Part shown: in pieces, positions 1 through 5,851 of the stretch | How the letters are laid out: each line of letters starts with the position of its first letter | How positions within the stretch are numbered: position 1 is the first letter of the stretch | Assembly: GCA_001805165.1 (NCBI GenBank) | Contig: MHEI01000010.1 | Span: 4,957-13,100 of the forward strand | Source: Nitrospirae bacterium RBG_16_43_11 | GTDB lineage: Bacteria; Nitrospirota; 9FT-COMBO-42-15; HDB-SIOI813 | Length of the DNA: 8,144 nucleotides | Direction: 5' to 3' | Translations under genes and position numbers: made by a program | Notes under the pieces: generated by a model | Told to the model about the DNA's origin: nothing | Databases searched by the model: none | What the model saw: only the letters and a program-made list of their open reading frames with translations

Positions 1-281
1 CCAGTGGTGACTTTAATATTTCGCGATATACAGATATCAGTATAAGATTTAGTGAAACATTGGAACCTGGCACTGATATTGGTTTTGATTTATTGGCGCA
101 TGGAGTCCGTGTTGACGGATCATTAAGATGGCTTGATTCATATACCGTTCTGGTGTTCAGACCATACGATCCATTAAGTGTTAACAGTATGTATCAGTGT
201 GTAATAAAGCAGGGGCAATCAAAGGAAGGGAAGCAGCTTGTGGGAGTACCATATGTGTGGATGTTCACAACCGGAAATTAA
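1..281 (+). CDS. C-terminal end of a secreted/surface protein with a Big_5 (SbsA-like) Ig-like domain; 5' end lies outside the window
   Basis: An open frame enters from the left edge (first full codon at base 3) and stops at TAA 279-281, leaving about 92 residues. Seen: an opening strand DISIRFSETLEPGT, a middle stretch YTVLVFRPYDPL, and a closing PYVWMFTTGN just before the stop. This is the usual layout of bacterial Ig-like Big_5/SbsA domains, which often begin with D-I-x-I-x-F-S-E-P-M-D and end in W-x-F-T-T-G. Such domains are found in exported adhesins, S-layer-like proteins and large repeat proteins, so this is probably the last domain of an extracytoplasmic protein. A TTG at 60 could in principle start a 73-residue protein. 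That would cut off the first strand of the domain, so I treat the frame as partial. The true function and the rest of the protein cannot be seen. Confidence 0.75.
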   Translation, partial: SGDFNISRYTDISIRFSETLEPGTDIGFDLLAHGVRVDGSLRWLDSYTVLVFRPYDPLSVNSMYQCVIKQGQSKEGKQLVGVPYVWMFTTGN

Positions 282-289
282 TGCCTAAA

Positions 290-317
290 AAGGAGAGATG
301 CTAAGGAGAGATGCTAA
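290..317 (+). repeat. 13-base tandem duplication of the asd ribosome binding site and start codon
   Basis: The 15-mer AAGGAGAGATGCTAA occurs at 290-304 and again at 303-317, a tandem duplication with a 13-base period. Each copy has a GGAG Shine-Dalgarno core (292-295 and 305-308) followed two bases later by ATG (298 and 311). Only the second ATG opens asd. The first is in another frame and reads MLRRDAKEEKI before a TAA at 331-333, inside asd. Because 13 is not a multiple of three, the duplication moved the copied start out of frame. The SD-to-ATG spacing of 2 bases is shorter than usual, so for ATG 311 the upstream SD copy (15 bases away) and the near copy may compete. Confidence 0.85.
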
Positions 318-1336
318 AGAAGAAAAAATATAATGTAGCTATAGTCGGGGCAACAGGGGCTGTTGGTAAGGAGATGATTAATGTACTTGAAGAGCGTAAA
401 TTTCCTGTGGAGTCTCTAAGACTTTTTGCTTCAGAGAGATCTGCAGGAGAATCCATGACTTTTATGAATCAGGACCTTGTAGTTGAATTGCTGCAGGAGA
501 ATGTTTTTAATGGTATAGATATAGCCCTTTTTTCTGCAGGGGAAAAGATAAGCCTGCAGTATGCCCCGATAGCAGCCCGTGCCGGGACTGTAGTCATTGA
601 TAATAGTTCCGCATTCAGGATGAATCCGGATATCCCACTGGTTGTTCCTGAGGTTAATCCTGATGCGGTTCTTAAACATAACGGCATCATAGCAAACCCG
701 AATTGTTCTACAATACAAATGGTAGTAGCATTAAAACCATTGCATGACAAGGCAAAGATAAAACGAATTGTTGTCACAACATTTCAATCTGTTTCCGGCA
801 AGGGTAAGGAGGCGATGGATGAACTTTTCGAACAGACAAAATCACTGCTCAGCTTCGGGGATGTTAAAGTTGAGGTATTCCCGCATCAGATAGCCTTTAA
901 CTGTATTCCCCATATAGATGCTTTCCTTGATAATGCTTATACAAAGGAAGAGGTTAAGATGGTAGATGAGACTAAAAAGATCATGGAGGATGACAGCTTG
1001 AGAATTACGGCAACGACGGTGAGGGTACCTGTATATATTGGTCATTCGGAATCTGTTAACATTGAAACCGAAGAGCATCTGAGTGCAAATGAGGCGAGGG
1101 CAATACTATCGTCTGCACCCGGTGTCCTGGTTTATGATGACCCGGGGAGGAATATCTACCCTGTACCGGTTGATGCTGCAGGTAAGGATGAGGTTTTTGT
1201 CGGCAGGATACGCGAAGATGAGTCAATTCCAAATGGGTTGAATCTCTGGATAGTTGCAGATAACCTCAGAAAAGGTGCGGCGACTAATGCTGTACAGATA
1301 GCAGAAATATTAATCAGGCATACACAAAAAAGATAG
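311..1336 (+). CDS. asd: Aspartate-semialdehyde dehydrogenase
   Basis: Catalyses NADPH-dependent reduction of aspartyl-4-phosphate to aspartate-4-semialdehyde in the cytoplasm, the branch point to Lys/diaminopimelate, Thr and Met. The 341 residues fit the bacterial family. Seen: N-terminal nucleotide-binding loop GATGAVG (13-19); DNSSAFRM (97-104) with the substrate-binding Arg103; the nucleophile Cys132 in NPNCST (130-134); Gln159 in TFQSVSGKGKEAMDEL; FPHQIAFNCIPHID (190-203); and the Arg238/His245 pair in RVPVYIGHS, His245 being the expected acid/base. The catalytic set is complete. ATG 311 is the only usable start, because an in-frame TAA at 302-304 blocks extension and the glycine loop begins at residue 13. 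It has a very close SD (see the duplication). It stops 7 bases before the cysteine desulfurase, so the two are probably co-transcribed. Its diaminopimelate output is a plausible link to the PBP further downstream. Confidence 0.97.
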   Translation: MLKKKKYNVAIVGATGAVGKEMINVLEERKFPVESLRLFASERSAGESMTFMNQDLVVELLQENVFNGIDIALFSAGEKISLQYAPIAARAGTVVIDNSSAFRMNPDIPLVVPEVNPDAVLKHNGIIANPNCSTIQMVVALKPLHDKAKIKRIVVTTFQSVSGKGKEAMDELFEQTKSLLSFGDVKVEVFPHQIAFNCIPHIDAFLDNAYTKEEVKMVDETKKIMEDDSLRITATTVRVPVYIGHSESVNIETEEHLSANEARAILSSAPGVLVYDDPGRNIYPVPVDAAGKDEVFVGRIREDESIPNGLNLWIVADNLRKGAATNAVQIAEILIRHTQKR

Positions 1337-1343
1337 AGGGAAA

Positions 1344-2519
1344 ATGAAGCGAATATATCTTGATAATGCAGCAACGACTCCTACAAGGCCTGAAGTGATA
1401 GAGGCAATGCAGCCTTATTTTAAACAGAGCTTTGGTAATCCGTCCAGTGTACATTTTTTTGGGAAAGAGACTTTGAATGCAATAAATGAGGCGAGATACA
1501 GGGTCGCTCAAATGCTTGGAACAAAGGATGAAGAGATAATCTTTGTAAGCGGCGGCACTGAATCTGATAATCTTGCTATTTTCGGGACTGCATATGCAAA
1601 CAGGGATAAGGGACATCACATAATAACCTCTCAGATAGAGCATAAGGCTGTTTTGGAACCATGCAGGTTCCTTGAACGGGAAGGCTGGAGGATAACATAT
1701 TTACCGGTTGATAGTGCCGGCATGGTTGACCCGGATGACGTGAAAGACGCTATTACAGAAGAAACTGTATTGATTTCGATAATGAATGCCAATAATGAGA
1801 TAGGCACTATACAGCCGCTGAATGAAATTGGGACAATAGCAAGGGAAAGAGGCGTGTATTTTCACACAGACGCAGTGCAGGCATTCTCTCATATACCGGT
1901 TAAAGTGGATGAAATTAATGTTGACTTGCTCTCTTTTTCAGGCCATAAGTTCTATGGACCAAAGGGCATCGGAGGGCTTTATGTCAGAAAGGGTACTGCG
2001 ATATCTCCATATTTATTCGGTGGGTATCAGGAGTTTAATCTGCGCGCCGGTACCGAGAACGTACCTGGAATTGTAGGAATAGGAAAGGCTGTTCAGCTTT
2101 CAATGCTTGAAATGGATGCACAGATAGTATACATCGCTTCTCTTAGAGACAAACTGGTCAGATCACTTCTGGAGATAGAAGGCGTGAGGCTGAATGGGCA
2201 CAGCAGCCAAAGGCTGCCTAACAACATCAATGTTTCCGTAGACTTTGTTGACAGCGAGGCTATGGTCATTAATCTTGATTTTAAAGGCATCGCTATATCT
2301 GCAGGGTCTTCATGTACGGCAGCCATGAAAGGGCCGTCCCACGTCCTGACAGCTATAGGTCTATCATATGAGGAAGCAAGAAGTTCAATTCGTATAACTA
2401 TAGGAAAAGATAATACGGAAGAAGAGCTTACTTATTTTCTTGATGTATTTAAAGATGTAGTGAATAATCTCCGTGATATGTCTCCCGTGTTTCAGGAAAG
2501 GCGATTGGGAAGCAAATAG
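1344..2519 (+). CDS. nifS: Cysteine desulfurase, NifS/IscS family
   Basis: PLP enzyme that takes sulfur from L-cysteine as an enzyme-bound persulfide, giving alanine, and passes it on for Fe-S cluster assembly or tRNA thiolation. The 391 residues are normal for the family. Seen: N-terminal YLDNAATTP (5-13); GGTESDNLAI (70-79); His100 in the EHKAV motif, expected to stack on PLP; NNEIGTIQP (150-158); HTDAVQA (174-180); the PLP-binding Lys202 in SFSGHKFYGPKG; RAGTEN (234-239); and the sulfur-accepting Cys324 in ISAGSSCTAA on a long C-terminal loop, as in group I enzymes. ATG 1344 is preceded by GAGGG (1336-1340) and fits the conserved N-terminus. It follows asd by 7 bases. No IscU/NifU scaffold, IscR or MnmA is adjacent, so the sulfur acceptor is unknown. 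NifS is used loosely here: sequence alone does not separate nitrogenase-dedicated from housekeeping enzymes, and nothing in the window suggests nitrogen fixation. Confidence 0.95.
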   Translation: MKRIYLDNAATTPTRPEVIEAMQPYFKQSFGNPSSVHFFGKETLNAINEARYRVAQMLGTKDEEIIFVSGGTESDNLAIFGTAYANRDKGHHIITSQIEHKAVLEPCRFLEREGWRITYLPVDSAGMVDPDDVKDAITEETVLISIMNANNEIGTIQPLNEIGTIARERGVYFHTDAVQAFSHIPVKVDEINVDLLSFSGHKFYGPKGIGGLYVRKGTAISPYLFGGYQEFNLRAGTENVPGIVGIGKAVQLSMLEMDAQIVYIASLRDKLVRSLLEIEGVRLNGHSSQRLPNNINVSVDFVDSEAMVINLDFKGIAISAGSSCTAAMKGPSHVLTAIGLSYEEARSSIRITIGKDNTEEELTYFLDVFKDVVNNLRDMSPVFQERRLGSK

Positions 2520-2541
2520 CGGTTGCACAGTACGAGTTTGA

Positions 2542-2571
2542 TAATAAGTTTGGCCCTCTCATTGCTTATTA
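2542..2571. other. 7-base inverted repeat in the gap before queA
   Basis: TAATAAG (2542-2548) is matched by its exact reverse complement CTTATTA (2565-2571) across a 16-base spacer. The stem is AT-rich with a long loop and no T-run follows, so it is a poor intrinsic terminator. It sits just upstream of the TATAAT at 2590-2595, where an operator could lie, but in AT-rich DNA it could also be chance. Confidence 0.3.
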
Positions 2572-2595
2572 GGCTTATCTTCAGCAGAATATAAT
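2566..2595 (+). promoter_or_regulatory. Possible sigma70-type promoter for queA and downstream genes
   Basis: A perfect -10 hexamer TATAAT lies at 2590-2595. The best -35 at a tolerable distance is TTATTA (2566-2571, 18-base spacer), only 3 of 6 matches to TTGACA; TTGCTT at 2562-2567 is better in sequence but 22 bases away. There is no TGn extension. The expected transcription start would be near 2600-2602, leaving only 3-5 bases before the queA ATG at 2605. The 85-base gap is the largest in the window, which makes a separate promoter here plausible. The weak -35 keeps confidence low. Confidence 0.35.
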
Positions 2596-2604
2596 TTTAA
2601 GTTC

Positions 2605-3624
2605 ATGTTAAATATTACTGATTTTGATTATCCATTTGACCCTTTGTTAATTGCCCAATATCCATTAGAAAAGCGGGACCAGTCAAGGTTATTGGTACTG
2701 GACAGGATTAATGGGAAAACAGCACACAGGATATTCTCAGATATTGGTGAGTATCTCAGAGCCGGCGATATCCTTGTATTGAACAATACGAGGGTCTTCC
2801 CATGCAGGCTTATCGGGGAAAAGGAAGAGACCGGAGGACGGGTTGAACTGCTGCTTATCAAGCAGTCAGGTGAAAACAGATGGGAAGTAATTTCAAACAA
2901 GAAACTGAAGGAGGGGACAATAATCAGGTTTTCCAAAACCTGCCGGTGCGAGGTAACAGGGAAATACGGGACAAACTACATTGTAAAGTTTCATTATACC
3001 TCTGACTGGAAAGAACTCCTTTCGGAGATTGGACAAATGCCCCTTCCTCCATATATAAGGAGGGCCCCCTCTACGGAAGATAGGGAGCGATATCAGACAG
3101 TATATGCATCTGAGGAGGGTGCTATCGCAGCGCCTACAGCAGGACTGCATTTTACAGATGAGCTGCTCGGTAATTTAAGTCTCAAGGGTATCCGCACTGT
3201 ATATGTCACACTGCATGTAGGTATCGGGACATTCAGGCCTGTCAAGTCCGAGTTTATAGACCGGCACAGGATGGAGCATGAACGTTTCAATGTAAGTAAA
3301 GAGGTAGTAGATCTTATCAGACAAACAAGGGAAAAGAAGGGACGTGTTATTGCAGTCGGGACTACTTCTGTCCGTGCACTCGAACAGGCGGCACTAACCG
3401 GAGATTTGCGGCCTGCAGAAGGGGAGACCGGGATCTTTATTTATCCTGGTTTTAAGTTTAAAGTAGTAGATGCCATGATAACAAACTTTCATCTCCCTAA
3501 ATCAACGCTCATTATGCTCGTTATGGCCCTTGCCGGCAGGGAGAATATACTCAGGGCATATGATGAGGCTGTTTTACAGAGATACAGGTTCTATAGTTAT
3601 GGCGATGCAATGTTAATAATTTGA
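2605..3624 (+). CDS. queA: S-adenosylmethionine:tRNA ribosyltransferase-isomerase
   Basis: Transfers and isomerises the ribosyl group of S-adenosylmethionine onto 7-aminomethyl-7-deazaguanine in tRNA (Asp, Asn, His, Tyr; wobble position 34), making epoxyqueuosine, the next-to-last step of queuosine synthesis. Length 339 is typical. Seen: RDQSRLL (24-30), NNTRV (60-64), GQMPLPPYI (143-151), AAPTAGLHFT (175-184), TLHVGIGTFRP (202-212), VGTTSVRALE (251-260), TNFHLPKSTLIMLV (293-306) and a C-terminal FYSYGDAMLI (329-338), all hallmarks of QueA. Where many homologues have H-x-M-H-x-E, this one reads HRMEHE (221-226). ATG 2605 matches the family N-terminus (MxxxDFDYxxP...) and no other start lies near it in frame. 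No Shine-Dalgarno is visible in the preceding bases. Its common partners tgt, yajC and secDF are not adjacent. An SPOR gene follows 18 bases after the stop. Confidence 0.97.
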   Translation: MLNITDFDYPFDPLLIAQYPLEKRDQSRLLVLDRINGKTAHRIFSDIGEYLRAGDILVLNNTRVFPCRLIGEKEETGGRVELLLIKQSGENRWEVISNKKLKEGTIIRFSKTCRCEVTGKYGTNYIVKFHYTSDWKELLSEIGQMPLPPYIRRAPSTEDRERYQTVYASEEGAIAAPTAGLHFTDELLGNLSLKGIRTVYVTLHVGIGTFRPVKSEFIDRHRMEHERFNVSKEVVDLIRQTREKKGRVIAVGTTSVRALEQAALTGDLRPAEGETGIFIYPGFKFKVVDAMITNFHLPKSTLIMLVMALAGRENILRAYDEAVLQRYRFYSYGDAMLII

Positions 3625-3632
3625 TGGGGAAT

Positions 3633-3636
3633 GGAG
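3633..3636 (+). promoter_or_regulatory. Ribosome binding site that fixes the TTG start of the SPOR gene
   Basis: GGAG at 3633-3636 lies 6 bases before TTG 3643. An in-frame TGA at 3637-3639 directly after this SD excludes any earlier start, and no in-frame ATG or GTG appears before the membrane segment. TTG 3643 is therefore the supported start. Confidence 0.7.
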
Positions 3637-3642
3637 TGACAA

Positions 3643-4296
3643 TTGCGTGAAATAAGAAACTTCAGGAAAAATAAGTTTAATAAGAAAAATTCAAATCGTA
3701 CAATATATTTTATTGCGATACTTGCATTCTCTTTTGTGATTGCGGTTGTTTTTATTGTCCTGAAGACAAGGGGCGGGACACTATCTCATGATCTGACTCC
3801 AGGCAATATTTATACGGGTGATAAACAGCAGGATGATCATATGCCTGCAGATGAAGAAAAGGGAACGGATGATTTTACATTCTATAAGGTGCTTAACAGC
3901 AAAGAAGGTGATATAACTCCATTAGATGTGGAGCCTGAAAAATCAACCATAGAAAAGGAAAAAGATGTAGATATAGAGGTTCTTCATGAAGAAAAGATGT
4001 CGAAGATTGACGGTGAGATTGTAGGGAAAATTACGGATAAAAGTAAAGACAATATTGTTTACACTGTTCAGTTAGGGGCGCTTAAGCAGGAATCAGCGGC
4101 AAATAAGCTTGCGGGCAAGCTCAGGTCAAGAGGATTTGCCCCGTATATTACAAAGGAAAATAGCGCGGGGAGGACGCCGGTCTTTAAAATAAGGATTGGT
4201 AAATTTCTGTCAATGGTTGATGCTCAGGAAGTTGCCGAAGTGCTGAAGAGAGAAGGATATGGCACATATGTACTCAGGATTTCCGGCAGTGAATAG
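3643..4296 (+). CDS. SPOR-domain single-pass membrane protein, FtsN-like architecture
   Basis: Probably a bitopic inner-membrane protein whose C-terminal SPOR domain binds denuded septal peptidoglycan. Seen: a basic cytoplasmic N-terminus (residues 2-19, many K/R/N); one membrane helix at about 20-40 (TIYFIAILAFSFVIAVVFIV); a charged, low-complexity linker at about 43-137 containing TFYKVL (79-84), similar to a short motif often seen in SPOR proteins of this layout, and the acidic/basic stretch EKSTIEKEKDVDIEV; then a SPOR domain at about 138-212, opening VYTVQLGALKQESAANKLAGKL and closing with FKIRIGKF and AEVLKREGYGTYVL. Starts with TTG (see the RBS entry). It lies between queA and yifB/comM, with the class A PBP one gene further on, which suggests a role in septal or envelope growth. 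FtsN itself cannot be asserted: the short N-terminal FtsA-binding and essential FtsN motifs are not recognisable by eye, and other SPOR proteins (DedD/DamX type) share this layout. Confidence 0.85.
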   Translation: MREIRNFRKNKFNKKNSNRTIYFIAILAFSFVIAVVFIVLKTRGGTLSHDLTPGNIYTGDKQQDDHMPADEEKGTDDFTFYKVLNSKEGDITPLDVEPEKSTIEKEKDVDIEVLHEEKMSKIDGEIVGKITDKSKDNIVYTVQLGALKQESAANKLAGKLRSRGFAPYITKENSAGRTPVFKIRIGKFLSMVDAQEVAEVLKREGYGTYVLRISGSE

Positions 4297-4310
4297 AATG
4301 GTTATGAAAT

Positions 4311-5846
4311 ATGTTAGCGCGAGTGTTGAGCAGCATGATAAACGGTGTTGATGCCTCGATAGTGGAAGTGGAAGTAGATCTGGTATACGGCCTTCCAATG
4401 TTTACTATAGTAGGGCTCCCTGATACTGCAGTAAGGGAAAGCAGGGAAAGGGTAAGGTCTGCCCTGAGAAATGCCGGATTTAAACTCCCGCCAAAGAAGA
4501 TAACTGTAAATCTTGCGCCTGCCAATGTCAAAAAAGAAGGCGCTTTGTATGATCTCCCTGTTGCAATAGCAATTTTGTGTGCAGAAGGGTTTATTAAAAG
4601 TGAGAATATTACGGACTATATGTTCATTGGAGAACTCTCCCTGTATGGTCAAATAAAACCTTTGCGGGGGGCATTATCTATGGCGATAGCAGCCAGGGAT
4701 GCAGGACTAAAGGGGCTGCTTATTCCCTCGGAAAATGCTGCTGAAGCGGCAATGATCGGGGGAATTGACGTTTATGGGGTAGAGAGCCTTCTGCAGGCTT
4801 TTGAATTCCTTGATGGGAAGTGCTTAACGAAACCGTATGCCAAAGATTCCCTTGCTCAATTTTCAAATAAATCAGGATACGATACGGATATGTCCGATGT
4901 TAAGGGGCAGGAACAGGCCAAGAGGGCATTAGAGGTGGCTGCGGCAGGTGGTCATAATGTACTGATGGTTGGCCCGCCCGGTTCAGGCAAAAGCATGCTT
5001 GCAAAGAGGCTTTCTACTATACTTCCTGATATCAGCTTTGAAGAGACTATTGAGACAACCAGGATATACAGCCTTACCGGAGTACTGCAAAAGGATGATC
5101 CTGTTATCTCTTCACGGCCGTTCAGGCCTACCCATCATACAATATCATATGCAGGGATGGTTGGCGGCGGAAGCACACCGCGGCCCGGAGAAATTAGTCT
5201 TGCGCACAACGGGGTCTTATTTCTGGATGAAATGCCTGAATACAGGAGAGATGTATTAGAGGTCTTAAGACAGCCTATGGAGGATAAGCACATTACTATT
5301 TCAAGGGCAGGGAGTACAGTTACATATCCTGCCAGATTTATGCTGATAGGCGCCATGAATCCATGCCCTTGCGGCTACTTTTCGTCAACTGTCCGGAACT
5401 GTCTTTGTTCACCACTTCAGATTCAGAGATATCGCAGTAAGATATCCGGGCCTTTATTGGACCGTATAGACATACATATAAGTCTCCCGCCGGTGACTTC
5501 AAAGGAGATCAGGACAGATAGTACAGGTGAGAAATCTGATGACATCAGGAGGCGTGTAAATTCGGCCAGGGATAAACAGCGGCTGAGATATGGCAGCGAA
5601 GGGGGAGTTTATTGCAGTTCTGATTTTAAAAATCATCACATCAGTAAATACTGCCGCATTAGTAAAGAATCACATGACTTGCTCGATAATGCCATGAGCA
5701 GGCTGGGTTTGAGCGTGAGAGGATATGATAAGATATTAAAGGTGGCGCGGACTATAGCTGACCTTGATTCAAGAGAAGATATTCTGACTCCTGATGTGTC
5801 TGAGGCTATTGGGTATAGAATGTTGGATAGGAATATAGTAGGATAG
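4311..5846 (+). CDS. comM: YifB/ComM family Mg-chelatase-like AAA+ ATPase
   Basis: The family member ComM of naturally competent bacteria is a hexameric helicase promoting branch migration during integration of transformed DNA. In most other bacteria the role is unproven. The 511 residues are typical. Seen: an N-terminal ChlI-type S5/Lon-like domain, about 1-170 (VEVEVDLVYGLPMFTIVGLPD, AVRESRERVRSAL, ITVNLAPANVKKEGALYDLP); Walker A GPPGSGKS (221-228) after VKGQEQAKRALEVAAAGGHN; Walker B GVLFLDEMPE (301-310); AGSTVTYPARFMLIGAMNPCPCG (333-355); paired cysteines C352, C354, C364, C366; arginine-finger region SGPLLDRIDIHI (379-390, R385); and sensor-2-like GLSVRGYDKILKVARTIADL (466-485). The ATPase appears intact. 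The conserved N-terminus supports ATG 4311. No clear SD is visible and the upstream stop is only 14 bases away, so translational coupling to the SPOR gene is likely. The usual neighbour dprA is absent here. Confidence 0.93.
   Translation: MLARVLSSMINGVDASIVEVEVDLVYGLPMFTIVGLPDTAVRESRERVRSALRNAGFKLPPKKITVNLAPANVKKEGALYDLPVAIAILCAEGFIKSENITDYMFIGELSLYGQIKPLRGALSMAIAARDAGLKGLLIPSENAAEAAMIGGIDVYGVESLLQAFEFLDGKCLTKPYAKDSLAQFSNKSGYDTDMSDVKGQEQAKRALEVAAAGGHNVLMVGPPGSGKSMLAKRLSTILPDISFEETIETTRIYSLTGVLQKDDPVISSRPFRPTHHTISYAGMVGGGSTPRPGEISLAHNGVLFLDEMPEYRRDVLEVLRQPMEDKHITISRAGSTVTYPARFMLIGAMNPCPCGYFSSTVRNCLCSPLQIQRYRSKISGPLLDRIDIHISLPPVTSKEIRTDSTGEKSDDIRRRVNSARDKQRLRYGSEGGVYCSSDFKNHHISKYCRISKESHDLLDNAMSRLGLSVRGYDKILKVARTIADLDSREDILTPDVSEAIGYRMLDRNIVG
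5840..5843 (+). promoter_or_regulatory. Ribosome binding site of the PBP gene, inside the end of yifB/comM
   Basis: AGGA (5840-5843) overlaps the last codons of the ATPase gene. It lies 8 bases before TTG 5852 and 5 bases before the in-frame TTG 5849. A TAG at 5828-5830 in the PBP frame rules out earlier starts, so initiation is at one of these two adjacent TTGs; 5852 has the better spacing. Confidence 0.6.
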
Positions 5847-5851
5847 GTTTG

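Noticed and set aside
181..207. Possible promoter TTAACA / TAATAA upstream of asd
   Set aside because: The -35 is good (5 of 6), but the -10 matches only 3 of 6 with a 15-base spacer, and it lies inside conserved coding sequence of the upstream gene.
441..502. 12-base direct repeat CTGCAGGAGAAT at 441-452 and 491-502
   Set aside because: It lies inside asd in different codon phases, with no flanking structure; most likely coincidence in a purine-rich coding region.
2520..2604. Intrinsic terminator after the cysteine desulfurase gene
   Set aside because: The only stem is AT-rich with a 16-base loop and no T-tract follows, so it does not meet terminator expectations.
5200..5410. Four cysteines (C352, C354, C364, C366) in the ATPase as a novel metal site
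   Set aside because: A CPCG...C-x-C pattern at this place is common in the family outside enterobacteria, so it may bind metal but is not new.
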